16,576 nucleotides of DNA, from positions 1-16,576 of the forward strand of contig CAYSCA010000055.1 of the NCBI GenBank assembly GCA_964429465.1. The letters run 5' to 3'. The stretch is from Ferrovibrio sp964429465. GTDB lineage: Bacteria; Pseudomonadota; Alphaproteobacteria; Ferrovibrionales; Ferrovibrionaceae. The position numbers were made by a program, and so were the translations under genes. The notes under the pieces are model-generated. The model had not been told where the DNA came from. It did not search any database and saw only the letters and a program-made list of their open reading frames with translations. Each line of letters opens with the position of its first letter. The stretch's first letter is position 1. Below, one piece after another: positions 6,773 to 14,470 of this stretch.

Positions 6773-9223
6773 CAGGCTGCCGCTATCCGCACGGCCCTGC
6801 TTGCAGCGACTGCCCTGGTCGCGCTGGCGCCGCAGATGGCTAAGGCACAGGAGTGGACCGGCGGTGGCGGGGACTTCAACTGGTACAACGCCGCAAACTG
6901 GGAGTATATGCCCAACGGCGCTGGTACGGCATTTGTGAGATCGACATCCGATCCGATTTTGATTTCTGGTGGCGCTGCCGTAGCCGGTGAGCTTGCGGTC
7001 GGCTACACGGGCGGTTCGGCTGCCCTGATCATCACTGACGGAGCGGTATTGACCAGCCAGAGGGGCATATTAGGCACCGGACCCGGCGCGGAGGGCGTTG
7101 CAACCGTCGACAATGCTCAATGGACCGTGGTCGGAGATATGTCTGTTGGCATGGGAGGAACTGGCACGCTCACTATAGTAAACGATGGCGCAGTGTCAGT
7201 CGGGACTACCGTAACCATCGCCAACGGTACTGTGACCATCTCCGGTGCAGGATCGCGTTTTTCAACCAGCGCGCTCATGATGGCCGGCGCTGGCAGCAAG
7301 GTGGTTCTGACCGATGGCGGTAAGCTGACTGCCGGCGGCGGAACTGGTAACCTGACCATTGTTTCTTCAAGCAGATTGATCATCGGTGCGGAGGATGGAC
7401 AGGCTGCCGCCGCAGCCGGTGTAGTGGAGGCCGGCAAGATAATCTTCGGCGGCGGCACTGGCAGGCTCATCTTCAACCACACCAGCGCAGACTTTGCGCT
7501 TGGCGCGCAGCTATCGGGCAGCGGCGCCATCAGTCAGCTCGCCGGTACGACAATCCTCACTGCCGACAGTTCGGCCTTCACCGGTACCACCAATATCGAC
7601 GGTGGTACGCTGACGGTATCGGGCAAGCTGGGCGGCACGGTCAACGTCAACAGCGGCGGCATTCTCGGCGGCGCCGGTACGGTGGCAACGGTCGTCGTCG
7701 ACAATGGCGGCACGCTGGCCCCCGGCGGCATCGGCGTGATCGGCACGCTGAATGCGACGGGTGATGTCACCTTCAACAGCGGCTCGATCCTACTGCTGGA
7801 TCTCGGCAACGGCGGCGTCGACAGCCTGGTGAGCACCGGCGCGGTTGTCATCAATCCGGGCGCGATGCTGAAGATCGATGCAAGCATCGCCTTCAATCCG
7901 GGCGGCCAGATCCTGGTTTCGGGCAGCAGCCTGAGCGGGCGGTTCGATACCGCGATTCTCGCCGGCGGCGATAGCATTGCGGATTCGGTGCTGTATGACG
8001 GCACCAGCATCTCGCTGAACGCTTCGCAATCCGCCAAGCTGGTTCCCGCGGCCGTCAGCCCGAGCGGCAGCTCGGCCGCCAGCGTGCTGGATGCCGCGCG
8101 CGGCAATGCAAGCCTGAACAATCTGATCACGGTTCTGGATGCTTTGCCGGCGCCGCAGAAGGCCGCAGCGCTGAATTCGATCTCGGGCCAGACCACGACG
8201 ACGATGGCGGCGATCCCGACGAATGCCGCGTCGTCGGTGGTTTCCGCCGTCCTGAACCATAATGCCGCCAAGCCGGGTGCGAGTGCGCCGGTGCGGTTCT
8301 CCTCGGGCGATACGGCCGACAATGGCCAGCGCAGCGGCATCGCCACCGGCGACCGCGCGCCGGCGAACGATCATGGCGCCTGGGTGAGCGTGCTTGGCGG
8401 ATTTGGCTCGGTGGACACGAAGAACGGTGTTGCCGGATCGAACAGCCGCACGGGCGGCTTCGCCGGCGGTCTGGATTTCGGCGTCGAACCCGAGCGCATC
8501 ACGGCCGGCGTATCCTTCGGCTATGTCGGCAGCCGTACCGATATCGACGACAATGGCGGCAATGCCAGTTCCAAGGCCGGCTTTCTCGGTCTCTATGGCC
8601 GGCTCGAAGACTGGGGCATCCGCCTCGACGGTACGCTGATGGGCGGTCGCCATTATGCCGAGCAGAGCCGCAACATCGTGATCGGCACGGCGACCAGCAC
8701 GGCGAGCGGCGAAAATGACGGCTGGAGCCTCGGCACCGGCCTGCAGGTCAGCACGCCGGTGCAGATCGCCCGCAGCGCTGGATTCGATGCTGTTATGCGT
8801 CCCTTCGCCGGCGTCACCGCGCAGCGCTACTGGCAGGGTGCATGGACCGAAAGCGGCGCCGGGACCGCGAACCTGGCGTACCAGTCGATGACACGCGACA
8901 GCTTCGTCAGCCGGCTTGGTGCCACCTTCGAGTTCGACATCCAGGCCGGGAAGGAGACCCGGCTGGCGCCGATCGTCAGCCTGGGCTGGGCACATCAGTT
9001 TGCCAATAACGCCCCGACGATGGATGCCGGCTTCGCGCTGCTGCCGGAGTCCCGTTTCTCCGTGACGGGTGCGGAGATGGCGCGCGACAGTCTGGAAATC
9101 GGACTGGGCATCGATGTGATCGATATGGGCGAGGGACTGACCTTCACCCTCGGTTATGGCGGCAGCCTGGCGCAGGATGCCCAGGACCACACCTTCAGCG
9201 GCCGGGCAAGACTGGCGCTGTAA
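6728..9223 (+). CDS. Autotransporter (type V secretion) with beta-helix passenger and C-terminal barrel
   Basis: About 831 residues. The N-terminus is an extended basic leader followed by a hydrophobic core (TALLAATALVALAP) and a likely signal-peptidase site after QMAKA or MAKAQ, leaving a mature start near EWTGGGGDFNWYNAANW, typical of this passenger class. The passenger (about 45-480) is Gly/Thr/Ser/Asn-rich with recurrent short strands (TLTIVNDGAVSV, TLTVSGKLGGTVNV). A clear autotransporter-associated beta-strand (PATR) unit lies at about 269-320, ending GGILGGAGTV. A helical linker (about 465-545) precedes the barrel from HGAWVSVLGGFGS at about 549 to the end, some 283 residues. No cysteine occurs anywhere and no protease or lipase triad is apparent, so adhesion or aggregation is more likely than catalysis. 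Start candidates are TTG 6716, ATG 6728, GTG 6734 and ATG 6743/6758. It is divergent from the two-component operon. Confidence 0.9.
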   Translation: MIVLRMIGLRMMGRRQAAAIRTALLAATALVALAPQMAKAQEWTGGGGDFNWYNAANWEYMPNGAGTAFVRSTSDPILISGGAAVAGELAVGYTGGSAALIITDGAVLTSQRGILGTGPGAEGVATVDNAQWTVVGDMSVGMGGTGTLTIVNDGAVSVGTTVTIANGTVTISGAGSRFSTSALMMAGAGSKVVLTDGGKLTAGGGTGNLTIVSSSRLIIGAEDGQAAAAAGVVEAGKIIFGGGTGRLIFNHTSADFALGAQLSGSGAISQLAGTTILTADSSAFTGTTNIDGGTLTVSGKLGGTVNVNSGGILGGAGTVATVVVDNGGTLAPGGIGVIGTLNATGDVTFNSGSILLLDLGNGGVDSLVSTGAVVINPGAMLKIDASIAFNPGGQILVSGSSLSGRFDTAILAGGDSIADSVLYDGTSISLNASQSAKLVPAAVSPSGSSAASVLDAARGNASLNNLITVLDALPAPQKAAALNSISGQTTTTMAAIPTNAASSVVSAVLNHNAAKPGASAPVRFSSGDTADNGQRSGIATGDRAPANDHGAWVSVLGGFGSVDTKNGVAGSNSRTGGFAGGLDFGVEPERITAGVSFGYVGSRTDIDDNGGNASSKAGFLGLYGRLEDWGIRLDGTLMGGRHYAEQSRNIVIGTATSTASGENDGWSLGTGLQVSTPVQIARSAGFDAVMRPFAGVTAQRYWQGAWTESGAGTANLAYQSMTRDSFVSRLGATFEFDIQAGKETRLAPIVSLGWAHQFANNAPTMDAGFALLPESRFSVTGAEMARDSLEIGLGIDVIDMGEGLTFTLGYGGSLAQDAQDHTFSGRARLAL

Positions 9224-9253
9224 TCGCCGGGCTCTCTTCGCTAGGTTCTGTCG

Positions 9254-10069
9254 ATGCGAAGACCGCTGACAGCCTGCATCGCGCTGCTCGCCGGCCTGTG
9301 GCTGGCAGGCTGCGCGGGCGACCGCCGGGCCACAGCCGACCGGCTGGCCTCGGAAGCGGGGCTTCAGCCGGTCAGCATCGAGACCGGTATCCACCGCATT
9401 CAGGTATGGCGGCGGATCGGTGCGCCGGACCAGCCGGCAACCGTCTATATCGAGGGTGACGGGCTGGCCTGGCTGGACCGGCATCGCCCCTCGCGCGATC
9501 CGACGCCGCTCAATCCGGTTGGTCTCGCCCTCGCATCCCGCGATGCTTCCGCCAATGTGATCTATCTGGCACGTCCCTGTATGTATGGGGCGGATGATGC
9601 CCGCTGCAGTATTCCGGTCTGGACCGAACGCCAGTTTGACGAGCCGGCGGTTGCAGCACTGGATCGCGCTCTGGATCAGTTGAAGCTGCCAGGACAGCGG
9701 CTGCATCTGGTCGGCTATTCGGGCGGGGCTGCTATGGCCGTGGCACTGGCCGTCAGGCGTGGCGACGTGGCCAGCCTGCGTAGCGTCGCCGGCAATCTCG
9801 ATCCGGCCGGGGTCAACCGTTTCCACAATGTGACGCCGCTTCCCGCCGCCATCGATGTGGCGGCATTGGCACCGCGTCTCGCCCACCTGCCGCAGCTCCA
9901 TTTCACCGGCATCGATGACCGGATCGTCCCTGGTCTGATCGCGACGCGTTTCGCCGGCGCGGCCGGCCCCTGTGCCATGGTCGTCAGCGTACAGGCCGGT
10001 CATGCCCGCGGCTGGGCGGAAGCCTGGCCACGGCTGCTGCAGATGCCGTTGCCCTGCAGGGGCGACTAG
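9254..10069 (+). CDS. Lipoprotein with alpha/beta-hydrolase fold (putative esterase/lipase-like)
   Basis: A 271-residue protein with a lipoprotein signal: basic MRR, hydrophobic core, and lipobox LAGC with the acylated cysteine at residue 20. The residue after it is Ala rather than Asp, so outer-membrane sorting is possible. The remainder is an alpha/beta hydrolase: strand VYIEGDG (64-70) as an oxyanion-loop region, nucleophile elbow GYSGG (154-158, Ser156), acid in GIDDRIVP (Asp221 or Asp222) and His250 in QAGHARGW. A complete Ser-Asp-His triad is thus present. Extra cysteines at 109 (RPCMYG), 118 (ARCSI), 240 and 268 could form disulfides in the periplasm. The substrate cannot be told. It starts 30 nt after the autotransporter stop with only a weak ribosome site, and is probably co-transcribed with it. 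Confidence 0.87.
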   Translation: MRRPLTACIALLAGLWLAGCAGDRRATADRLASEAGLQPVSIETGIHRIQVWRRIGAPDQPATVYIEGDGLAWLDRHRPSRDPTPLNPVGLALASRDASANVIYLARPCMYGADDARCSIPVWTERQFDEPAVAALDRALDQLKLPGQRLHLVGYSGGAAMAVALAVRRGDVASLRSVAGNLDPAGVNRFHNVTPLPAAIDVAALAPRLAHLPQLHFTGIDDRIVPGLIATRFAGAAGPCAMVVSVQAGHARGWAEAWPRLLQMPLPCRGD

Positions 10070-10089
10070 ATCGCTTCAGCTCACTCTTC

Positions 10090-10602
10090 CTAAAGCTGGG
10101 CCGGAATGACGAAGCTGGCCAGGAAGCCGGTATCGGGTGCGGCCTGTGCCCAGGTGCGGACAGGGAAGGTGAGCTCGGCCAGTGCCCCGGTGGGATATTT
10201 GGCACGCAGGCGGCTCAAGGTGTCGCTGGCCGCGCTACCGGCCATCTGCCGGGCGAACTCCTCCAGTCCGGGGTTATGGCCGATCAGCAGGGTCTCGCGG
10301 CAGGCTACCGGCGTGGCGTGAACCAGCGCCAGCAGGGTGTCGGGATCGCCTAGATAAAGCTGCGGCTCGAAACGGACCGTCGCATCTTCGCCCAGTCGTT
10401 TCTGCAGGCATTCCAGCGTCTGCCTTGTGCGGGTGGCCGGGGAGCAGAGCACGAGATCGGGCCGGATGGCCCGCTCGGCCATGTGGCGGGCGATCCGGTG
10501 GCAGGCCCTGCGTCCCCGCGCGCTCAGGGGGCGGGCGAAGTCGTCCAGACCGGGATCATCCCAAGCCGACTTGGCATGCCGCAAAAGCCACAGGCGAAGC
10601 AA
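10090..10602 (-). CDS. SixA-type phosphohistidine phosphatase (histidine phosphatase family)
   Basis: A histidine phosphatase of the short SixA-like branch. The RHG-type motif is LLRHAKSAWDDPG near the N-terminus; the catalytic histidine accepts phosphate. Further family positions are DFARPLSARGRR, CSPATRTRQTLE (second arginine) and IGHNPGLEEFAR (second histidine). E. coli SixA removes phosphate from histidine phosphoproteins, notably NPr of the nitrogen PTS; whether this member does so is unknown. The frame can open at ATG 10653, but I prefer TTG 10602. It follows AAGGTG with 8 nt spacing, gives the family-like start LLRLWLLRHAKS after one residue, and frees the ppk -35 box, which the ATG would overlap. 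It is convergent with the hydrolase gene (20 nt apart) and divergent from ppk. Confidence 0.88.
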   Translation of the reverse strand: MLRLWLLRHAKSAWDDPGLDDFARPLSARGRRACHRIARHMAERAIRPDLVLCSPATRTRQTLECLQKRLGEDATVRFEPQLYLGDPDTLLALVHATPVACRETLLIGHNPGLEEFARQMAGSAASDTLSRLRAKYPTGALAELTFPVRTWAQAAPDTGFLASFVIPAQL

Positions 10603-10610
10603 AGGGTTAA

Positions 10611-10616
10611 CACCTT
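10611..10616 (-). promoter_or_regulatory. Ribosome binding site supporting the TTG start of the SixA-like gene
   Basis: AAGGTG on the minus strand lies 8 nt before the TTG at 10602. No comparable site stands before the alternative ATG at 10653. It decides between a 170-residue family-length protein and one with a 17-residue hydrophilic extension. Confidence 0.55.
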
Positions 10617-10646
10617 TGTTGGAGGGGCAGTCGGGCTGTCGCTGCT

Positions 10647-10675
10647 TTGACATAAAGCATCATTAGACCTATACC
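10647..10675 (+). promoter_or_regulatory. Sigma-70-type promoter for ppk-ppx
   Basis: TTGACA (10647-10652) and TATACC (10670-10675) are separated by exactly 17 bases, with an AT-rich spacer in GC-rich DNA. The start of ppk lies about 60 bases downstream, which would give a short leader. This is the clearest housekeeping-type promoter in the window. Confidence 0.7.
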
Positions 10676-10735
10676 CGAAGCGTCGGCCGGCGGCTTGAGC
10701 CCGGACGGGCGCCGATCACGACAGAGGCATCCGAT

Positions 10736-12955
10736 ATGCAGCAAGTGGCGGACAATCTCCAGAGTTCCGGGATGGTGACAGGCGCGACCGAGGCGGCTGC
10801 TGCTGCTGCGGCCATGACCCCGGTGACGGTGAAGGGCCCGCCGGTGACGCTGAGCGCCCGCGAGCGCTTCATCAACCGCGAGCTCTCCTGGCTGGCCTTC
10901 AATCTCCGCGTCATGGAGGAGGCCAACAACCAGCGCTATCCGCTGCTCGAGCGTGTACGCTTCCTGTCGATCTCGGCGAACAACCTGGATGAATTCTTCA
11001 TGGTGCGTGTCGCCGGCCTGCATGGCCAGATCAAGGCCGGCATCGAGGAGCCGAGCCAGGACGGGCTGACGCCCGCGCAGCAGCTCGCGAAGATCACCGA
11101 GGCCGCTGGCGACCTGATGCATCGCCAGCAGGATTGCTGGCGCGGCCTGAGCCGCGAATTGTCCGCCGCCGGCATCCATGTCATGGAATCGGGCCAGCTC
11201 ACGCCCGACGACCGTCGCTGGTTGGAGGATTACTTCCTCGCGCATGTCTTTCCCGTGCTGACGCCGCTCGCCATCGATCCGGCGCATCCATTCCCGTTTA
11301 TTCCCAATTTGGGTTTCGCGATGGTGATGCAGATGCGACGGATCCGCGACGGCCGCAGCCTGAACGCGCTGCTGCCGCTGCCGAGCCAGGTGGAACGCTT
11401 TGTGCGCCTGCCGGGCGAAGAGATTCGCTTCCTGACCCTGGAGAACCTGGTCGGCCTGTTTCTCAACAAGCTGTTTCCCGGCTACGAGATACTCGGCGCC
11501 GGCCTGTTCCGCATCACCCGCGACAGCGATATCGAGATCGAGGAAGAGGCCGAAGACCTCGTCCGTCTGTTCGAAACGGCACTGAAGCGCCGCCGCCGCG
11601 GCACGGTGATCCGGCTCAAGATCAACGCCGACATGCCCGACGACCTGCGCAAGTTCGTCTGCGAGGAACTGGAAGTACCGCCGCATACGGTAACCGTCGT
11701 CGACGGGCTGCTGGGACTTGCCGATATCAAGAAGCTTATCGTCGACGATCGGCCGGAATGGAAATTTCCGCCCTTCAGCCCGCGTTTCCCTGAGCGCATC
11801 CGCGATTTTGGCGGCGACTGCTTTGCGGCTATCCGGCATAAGGACATTGTCGTCCATCACCCTTATGAAAGCTTCGACGTGGTGGTGCAGTTCCTGCGTC
11901 AGGCGGCTGCCGATCCCCATGTCGTCGCGATCAAGCAGACGCTGTATCGCACCTCCGACGACAGCCCGATCGTGCGCGCGCTGATCGAGGCGGCGGAAGC
12001 CGGCAAGTCGGTCACCGCGCTGGTCGAGCTGAAGGCGCGCTTCGACGAGGCGGCCAATATCAAATGGGCGCGCGACATGGAGCGTGTCGGCGTGCAGGTC
12101 GTCTATGGCTTCATCGAGCTGAAGACGCATGCGAAGATTTCGCTGGTGGTGCGGCGCGAAGGCGGGCAGTTGAATACCTATGCCCATTTCGGCACCGGCA
12201 ACTACCATCCCTATACGGCGCGCGTGTATACCGACCTGAGCTTCTTCACCGACGATCCGGAGCTCTGCCATGACGCGACCTACCTGTTCAATTTCCTCAC
12301 CGGCTATGCCGCGCCGGAAAATCTGAAGAAGGTGGCGATCTCGCCCTACACCCTGCGGCCGCGGCTGCTGGAGCTGATCGGCGAGGAAATCCGGCACGCC
12401 GAAGCCGGGCGGCCTGCGGCGATCTGGGCCAAGATGAACAGCCTGGTCGACCAGGTGGTAATCGACGCGCTTTACCAGGCCAGCATGGCGGGCGTGCAGA
12501 TCGACCTGATCGTGCGCGGCATCTGCTGCCTGCGCCCCGGCGTGAAGGGGCTGTCGGAGAATATCCGCGTCAAAAGCCTGATCGGCCGTTTCCTCGAGCA
12601 TTCCCGCATCGTCTGTTTCGGGGCGGGCAAGGGGCTGCCGTCGCCCGAAGCCAAGGTCTTCATCTCGTCCGCCGACTGGATGCCGCGCAATTTCGACCGT
12701 CGCGTCGAAGTGCTGCTGCCGATCGAGAACCAGACGGTGCGCGAGCAGATCCTCGACCAGATCATGGTGGCCAACCTGAAGGACCAGGCGCAAAGCTGGT
12801 ATATGGTGGCCGACGACAAATATGTGCGCGCCTCCGACAAGCCGGATTCCTTCAGCGCGCATACCTATTTCATGACCAATCCCAGCCTGTCGGGACGCGG
12901 CAAGGCGCTCAAGAAGCCGGAAGCGATTCCGCGCCTGCAACTGAAGACCGGATAG
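10736..12955 (+). CDS. ppk1: Polyphosphate kinase 1
   Basis: A 739-residue PPK1, which reversibly polymerises the gamma-phosphate of ATP into polyphosphate at the inner membrane or cytosolic granules. After a nonconserved N-terminal stretch with an alanine run (residues about 18-27), the N domain starts at RFINRELSWLAFN and contains SANNLDEFFMVRVAGL. The catalytic half has the phospholipase-D-like fold. The auto-phosphorylated histidine is His465 in KTHAKISLV, followed by the conserved AHFGTGNYHPYTARVYTD; the second conserved histidine is His622 in RFLEHSRIVCFG. The length is slightly above the E. coli enzyme (688) because of the N-terminal addition. AGAGG with 8-nt spacing supports the ATG at 10736. 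One base separates its stop from ppx, so synthesis and hydrolysis are probably co-expressed. Confidence 0.97.
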   Translation: MQQVADNLQSSGMVTGATEAAAAAAAMTPVTVKGPPVTLSARERFINRELSWLAFNLRVMEEANNQRYPLLERVRFLSISANNLDEFFMVRVAGLHGQIKAGIEEPSQDGLTPAQQLAKITEAAGDLMHRQQDCWRGLSRELSAAGIHVMESGQLTPDDRRWLEDYFLAHVFPVLTPLAIDPAHPFPFIPNLGFAMVMQMRRIRDGRSLNALLPLPSQVERFVRLPGEEIRFLTLENLVGLFLNKLFPGYEILGAGLFRITRDSDIEIEEEAEDLVRLFETALKRRRRGTVIRLKINADMPDDLRKFVCEELEVPPHTVTVVDGLLGLADIKKLIVDDRPEWKFPPFSPRFPERIRDFGGDCFAAIRHKDIVVHHPYESFDVVVQFLRQAAADPHVVAIKQTLYRTSDDSPIVRALIEAAEAGKSVTALVELKARFDEAANIKWARDMERVGVQVVYGFIELKTHAKISLVVRREGGQLNTYAHFGTGNYHPYTARVYTDLSFFTDDPELCHDATYLFNFLTGYAAPENLKKVAISPYTLRPRLLELIGEEIRHAEAGRPAAIWAKMNSLVDQVVIDALYQASMAGVQIDLIVRGICCLRPGVKGLSENIRVKSLIGRFLEHSRIVCFGAGKGLPSPEAKVFISSADWMPRNFDRRVEVLLPIENQTVREQILDQIMVANLKDQAQSWYMVADDKYVRASDKPDSFSAHTYFMTNPSLSGRGKALKKPEAIPRLQLKTG

Positions 12956-12956
12956 G

Positions 12957-14465
12957 ATGGCGCCAGTCCAGCCGCTCGCGAAACCGTCTACCAGTCCGGC
13001 CATCCTGCCTTTCGGCGTCATCGACGTCGGGTCGAACTCGGTCCGACTGGTGGTGTTTGACGAGCCGCTGCGGCTGCCGACGCCGATGTTCAACGAGAAG
13101 GTTCTCTGCGGCCTGGGCCGGGGCCTGGGCGAGACCGGCGCGCTGGACGAGGCGGGAGCCAGGCAGGCGCTGCTCGCCATCCGCCGCTTCGTCACGCTGG
13201 CGAAGAAGATGAATGTCAGGGCGCTGCAGATCGTTGCCACGGCGGCGGTGCGCGACGCCAGCAACGGCGCCGCCTTCGTAACCCAGATCGAACGCGATAC
13301 GGGAGAGAAGGTGCGCGTCCTCAGCGGCGTCGAGGAGGCGACTTATTCGGCCTTTGGCGTGCTGTCTGGCATTCCCGAAGCCTGCGGCGTGATGGGCGAT
13401 CTTGGCGGCGGCAGCCTCGAACTGGTGGCGATTGATGGCCACAAGCTTGGCGACAGCGTCACCCTGCCGCTGGGGCCCTTGCGCATCGCCAACCTCGGCT
13501 CCTATGGCGCGGCGAAGAAATACATCGATGACCAGATCGCCACGGTCGGCTGGCTGAAGAAGTGGAAGGGCAAGGCGCTCTACGCCGTCGGCGGCTCCTG
13601 GCGCGCCATTGCCCGCGTTCATATGGCGCAGAAGCATTCGCCGCTGCATATCATCCATCAATACACGCTGGCGCGGGCCGAGGCGAACGAGTTCAGCCGG
13701 CTGCTGGCCAAGCAGAGCAGGGAGTCGCTGGCCCGCACCGAGGGTGTGCCGCGGCGCCGGCAGGATGCGCTACCGCTGGCTGCCCTGGTGATGCGGCGTG
13801 TGCTGAGAGTGCTGGAACCGAAGGAAGTCGTATTCTCCGCCAATGGCCTGCGCGAAGGTCTTGCCTATGCGCTGCTGACCGAGCGGCAGCGTGAGGACGA
13901 TCCGCTGCTGGCCTTCTGTACCCATATGGCGGCTCGGGAGAGCCGGTTCGGCGAGCATGGCGCCGAGATCGACGGCTTCATCGCGCCGGTCTTCGAACGC
14001 GACGGGGCGGCACGCCGGCGCATCCGGTTGGCGGCGGCGATCCTGTCGGACATGGCCTGGCGGGTGCATCCCGATTATCGCGGCGAACATTCGCTGGGCG
14101 CCATCCTGCACGCGCCTTTCGGCGCCATCCGGCAGAGCGAACGTGCATTGCTGGCCCTGACCCTGTTCACCCGCTATGCCGGTACGGCCAGCGGACCCGT
14201 TGCGGCTCCGGCCTCGCAGTTGCTGAATGCCGAGGAGATCGATTATGCGCTGCGCGTCGGCCTGGCGCTCAGGCTGGCGCAGACCTTATCCGCCGGCGTG
14301 CCGGGGATATTGCGTGATTGCAGGCTGCGGCCGAACGGCAACGGTATCCTGCTCGAACTGCCGGCGAAGCATGCGGCTCTGGACGGCGAGGCCGTGCAGC
14401 GCAGGGCCGAGGCGCTGGGCAAGGCGCTGGGCCACAGCAGCGAAGTCCGCGTCGCGAAACGCTGA
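12957..14465 (+). CDS. ppx: Ppx/GppA family exopolyphosphatase
   Basis: A 502-residue member of the Ppx/GppA family (ASKHA sugar-kinase/actin fold), which removes terminal phosphate from polyphosphate and, in some members, from pppGpp. Visible motifs: phosphate-binding loop FGVIDVGSNSVRLVV (19-33), ATAAVRDASNG (94-104), SGVEEATYSAFG (123-134) with the family catalytic-glutamate region, and the second loop GVMGDLGGGSLELV (144-157). A C-terminal helical section of HD-like type follows (about 310-500). It starts one base after the ppk stop. Sequence alone does not separate polyphosphatase from pppGpp hydrolase, but the ppk linkage favours polyphosphate. Its stop TGA abuts the rnd stop on the other strand. 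Confidence 0.94.
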   Translation: MAPVQPLAKPSTSPAILPFGVIDVGSNSVRLVVFDEPLRLPTPMFNEKVLCGLGRGLGETGALDEAGARQALLAIRRFVTLAKKMNVRALQIVATAAVRDASNGAAFVTQIERDTGEKVRVLSGVEEATYSAFGVLSGIPEACGVMGDLGGGSLELVAIDGHKLGDSVTLPLGPLRIANLGSYGAAKKYIDDQIATVGWLKKWKGKALYAVGGSWRAIARVHMAQKHSPLHIIHQYTLARAEANEFSRLLAKQSRESLARTEGVPRRRQDALPLAALVMRRVLRVLEPKEVVFSANGLREGLAYALLTERQREDDPLLAFCTHMAARESRFGEHGAEIDGFIAPVFERDGAARRRIRLAAAILSDMAWRVHPDYRGEHSLGAILHAPFGAIRQSERALLALTLFTRYAGTASGPVAAPASQLLNAEEIDYALRVGLALRLAQTLSAGVPGILRDCRLRPNGNGILLELPAKHAALDGEAVQRRAEALGKALGHSSEVRVAKR

Positions 14466-14470
14466 TCAGC
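14461..14470. other. Abutting convergent stop codons within a 10-bp palindrome
   Basis: GCTGATCAGC is a perfect palindrome. Its centre TGATCA is the ppx stop (14463-14465) followed immediately by the complement of the rnd stop (14466-14468). No base separates the two genes, so any transcription terminator must lie inside the opposite coding sequence. No T-tract hairpin is visible here. Confidence 0.85.

Noticed and set aside
9224..9253. Terminator or promoter between autotransporter and hydrolase
   Set aside because: Thirty bases without a hairpin or promoter boxes; co-transcription is simpler.
7790..10003. 737-codon minus-strand frame opposite the autotransporter and hydrolase
   Set aside because: Arg/Ala/Gly/His-rich mirror translation. 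Both plus-strand genes carry signal peptides and intact domain motifs, so they are the real ones.
10607..13264. Very long open frame (885 codons) on the minus strand opposite ppk1 and the start of ppx
   Set aside because: It is antisense to a PPK1 with all family motifs. Its product is rich in His, Gln, Arg and Asp from mirrored GC-rich codons and resembles no protein family.
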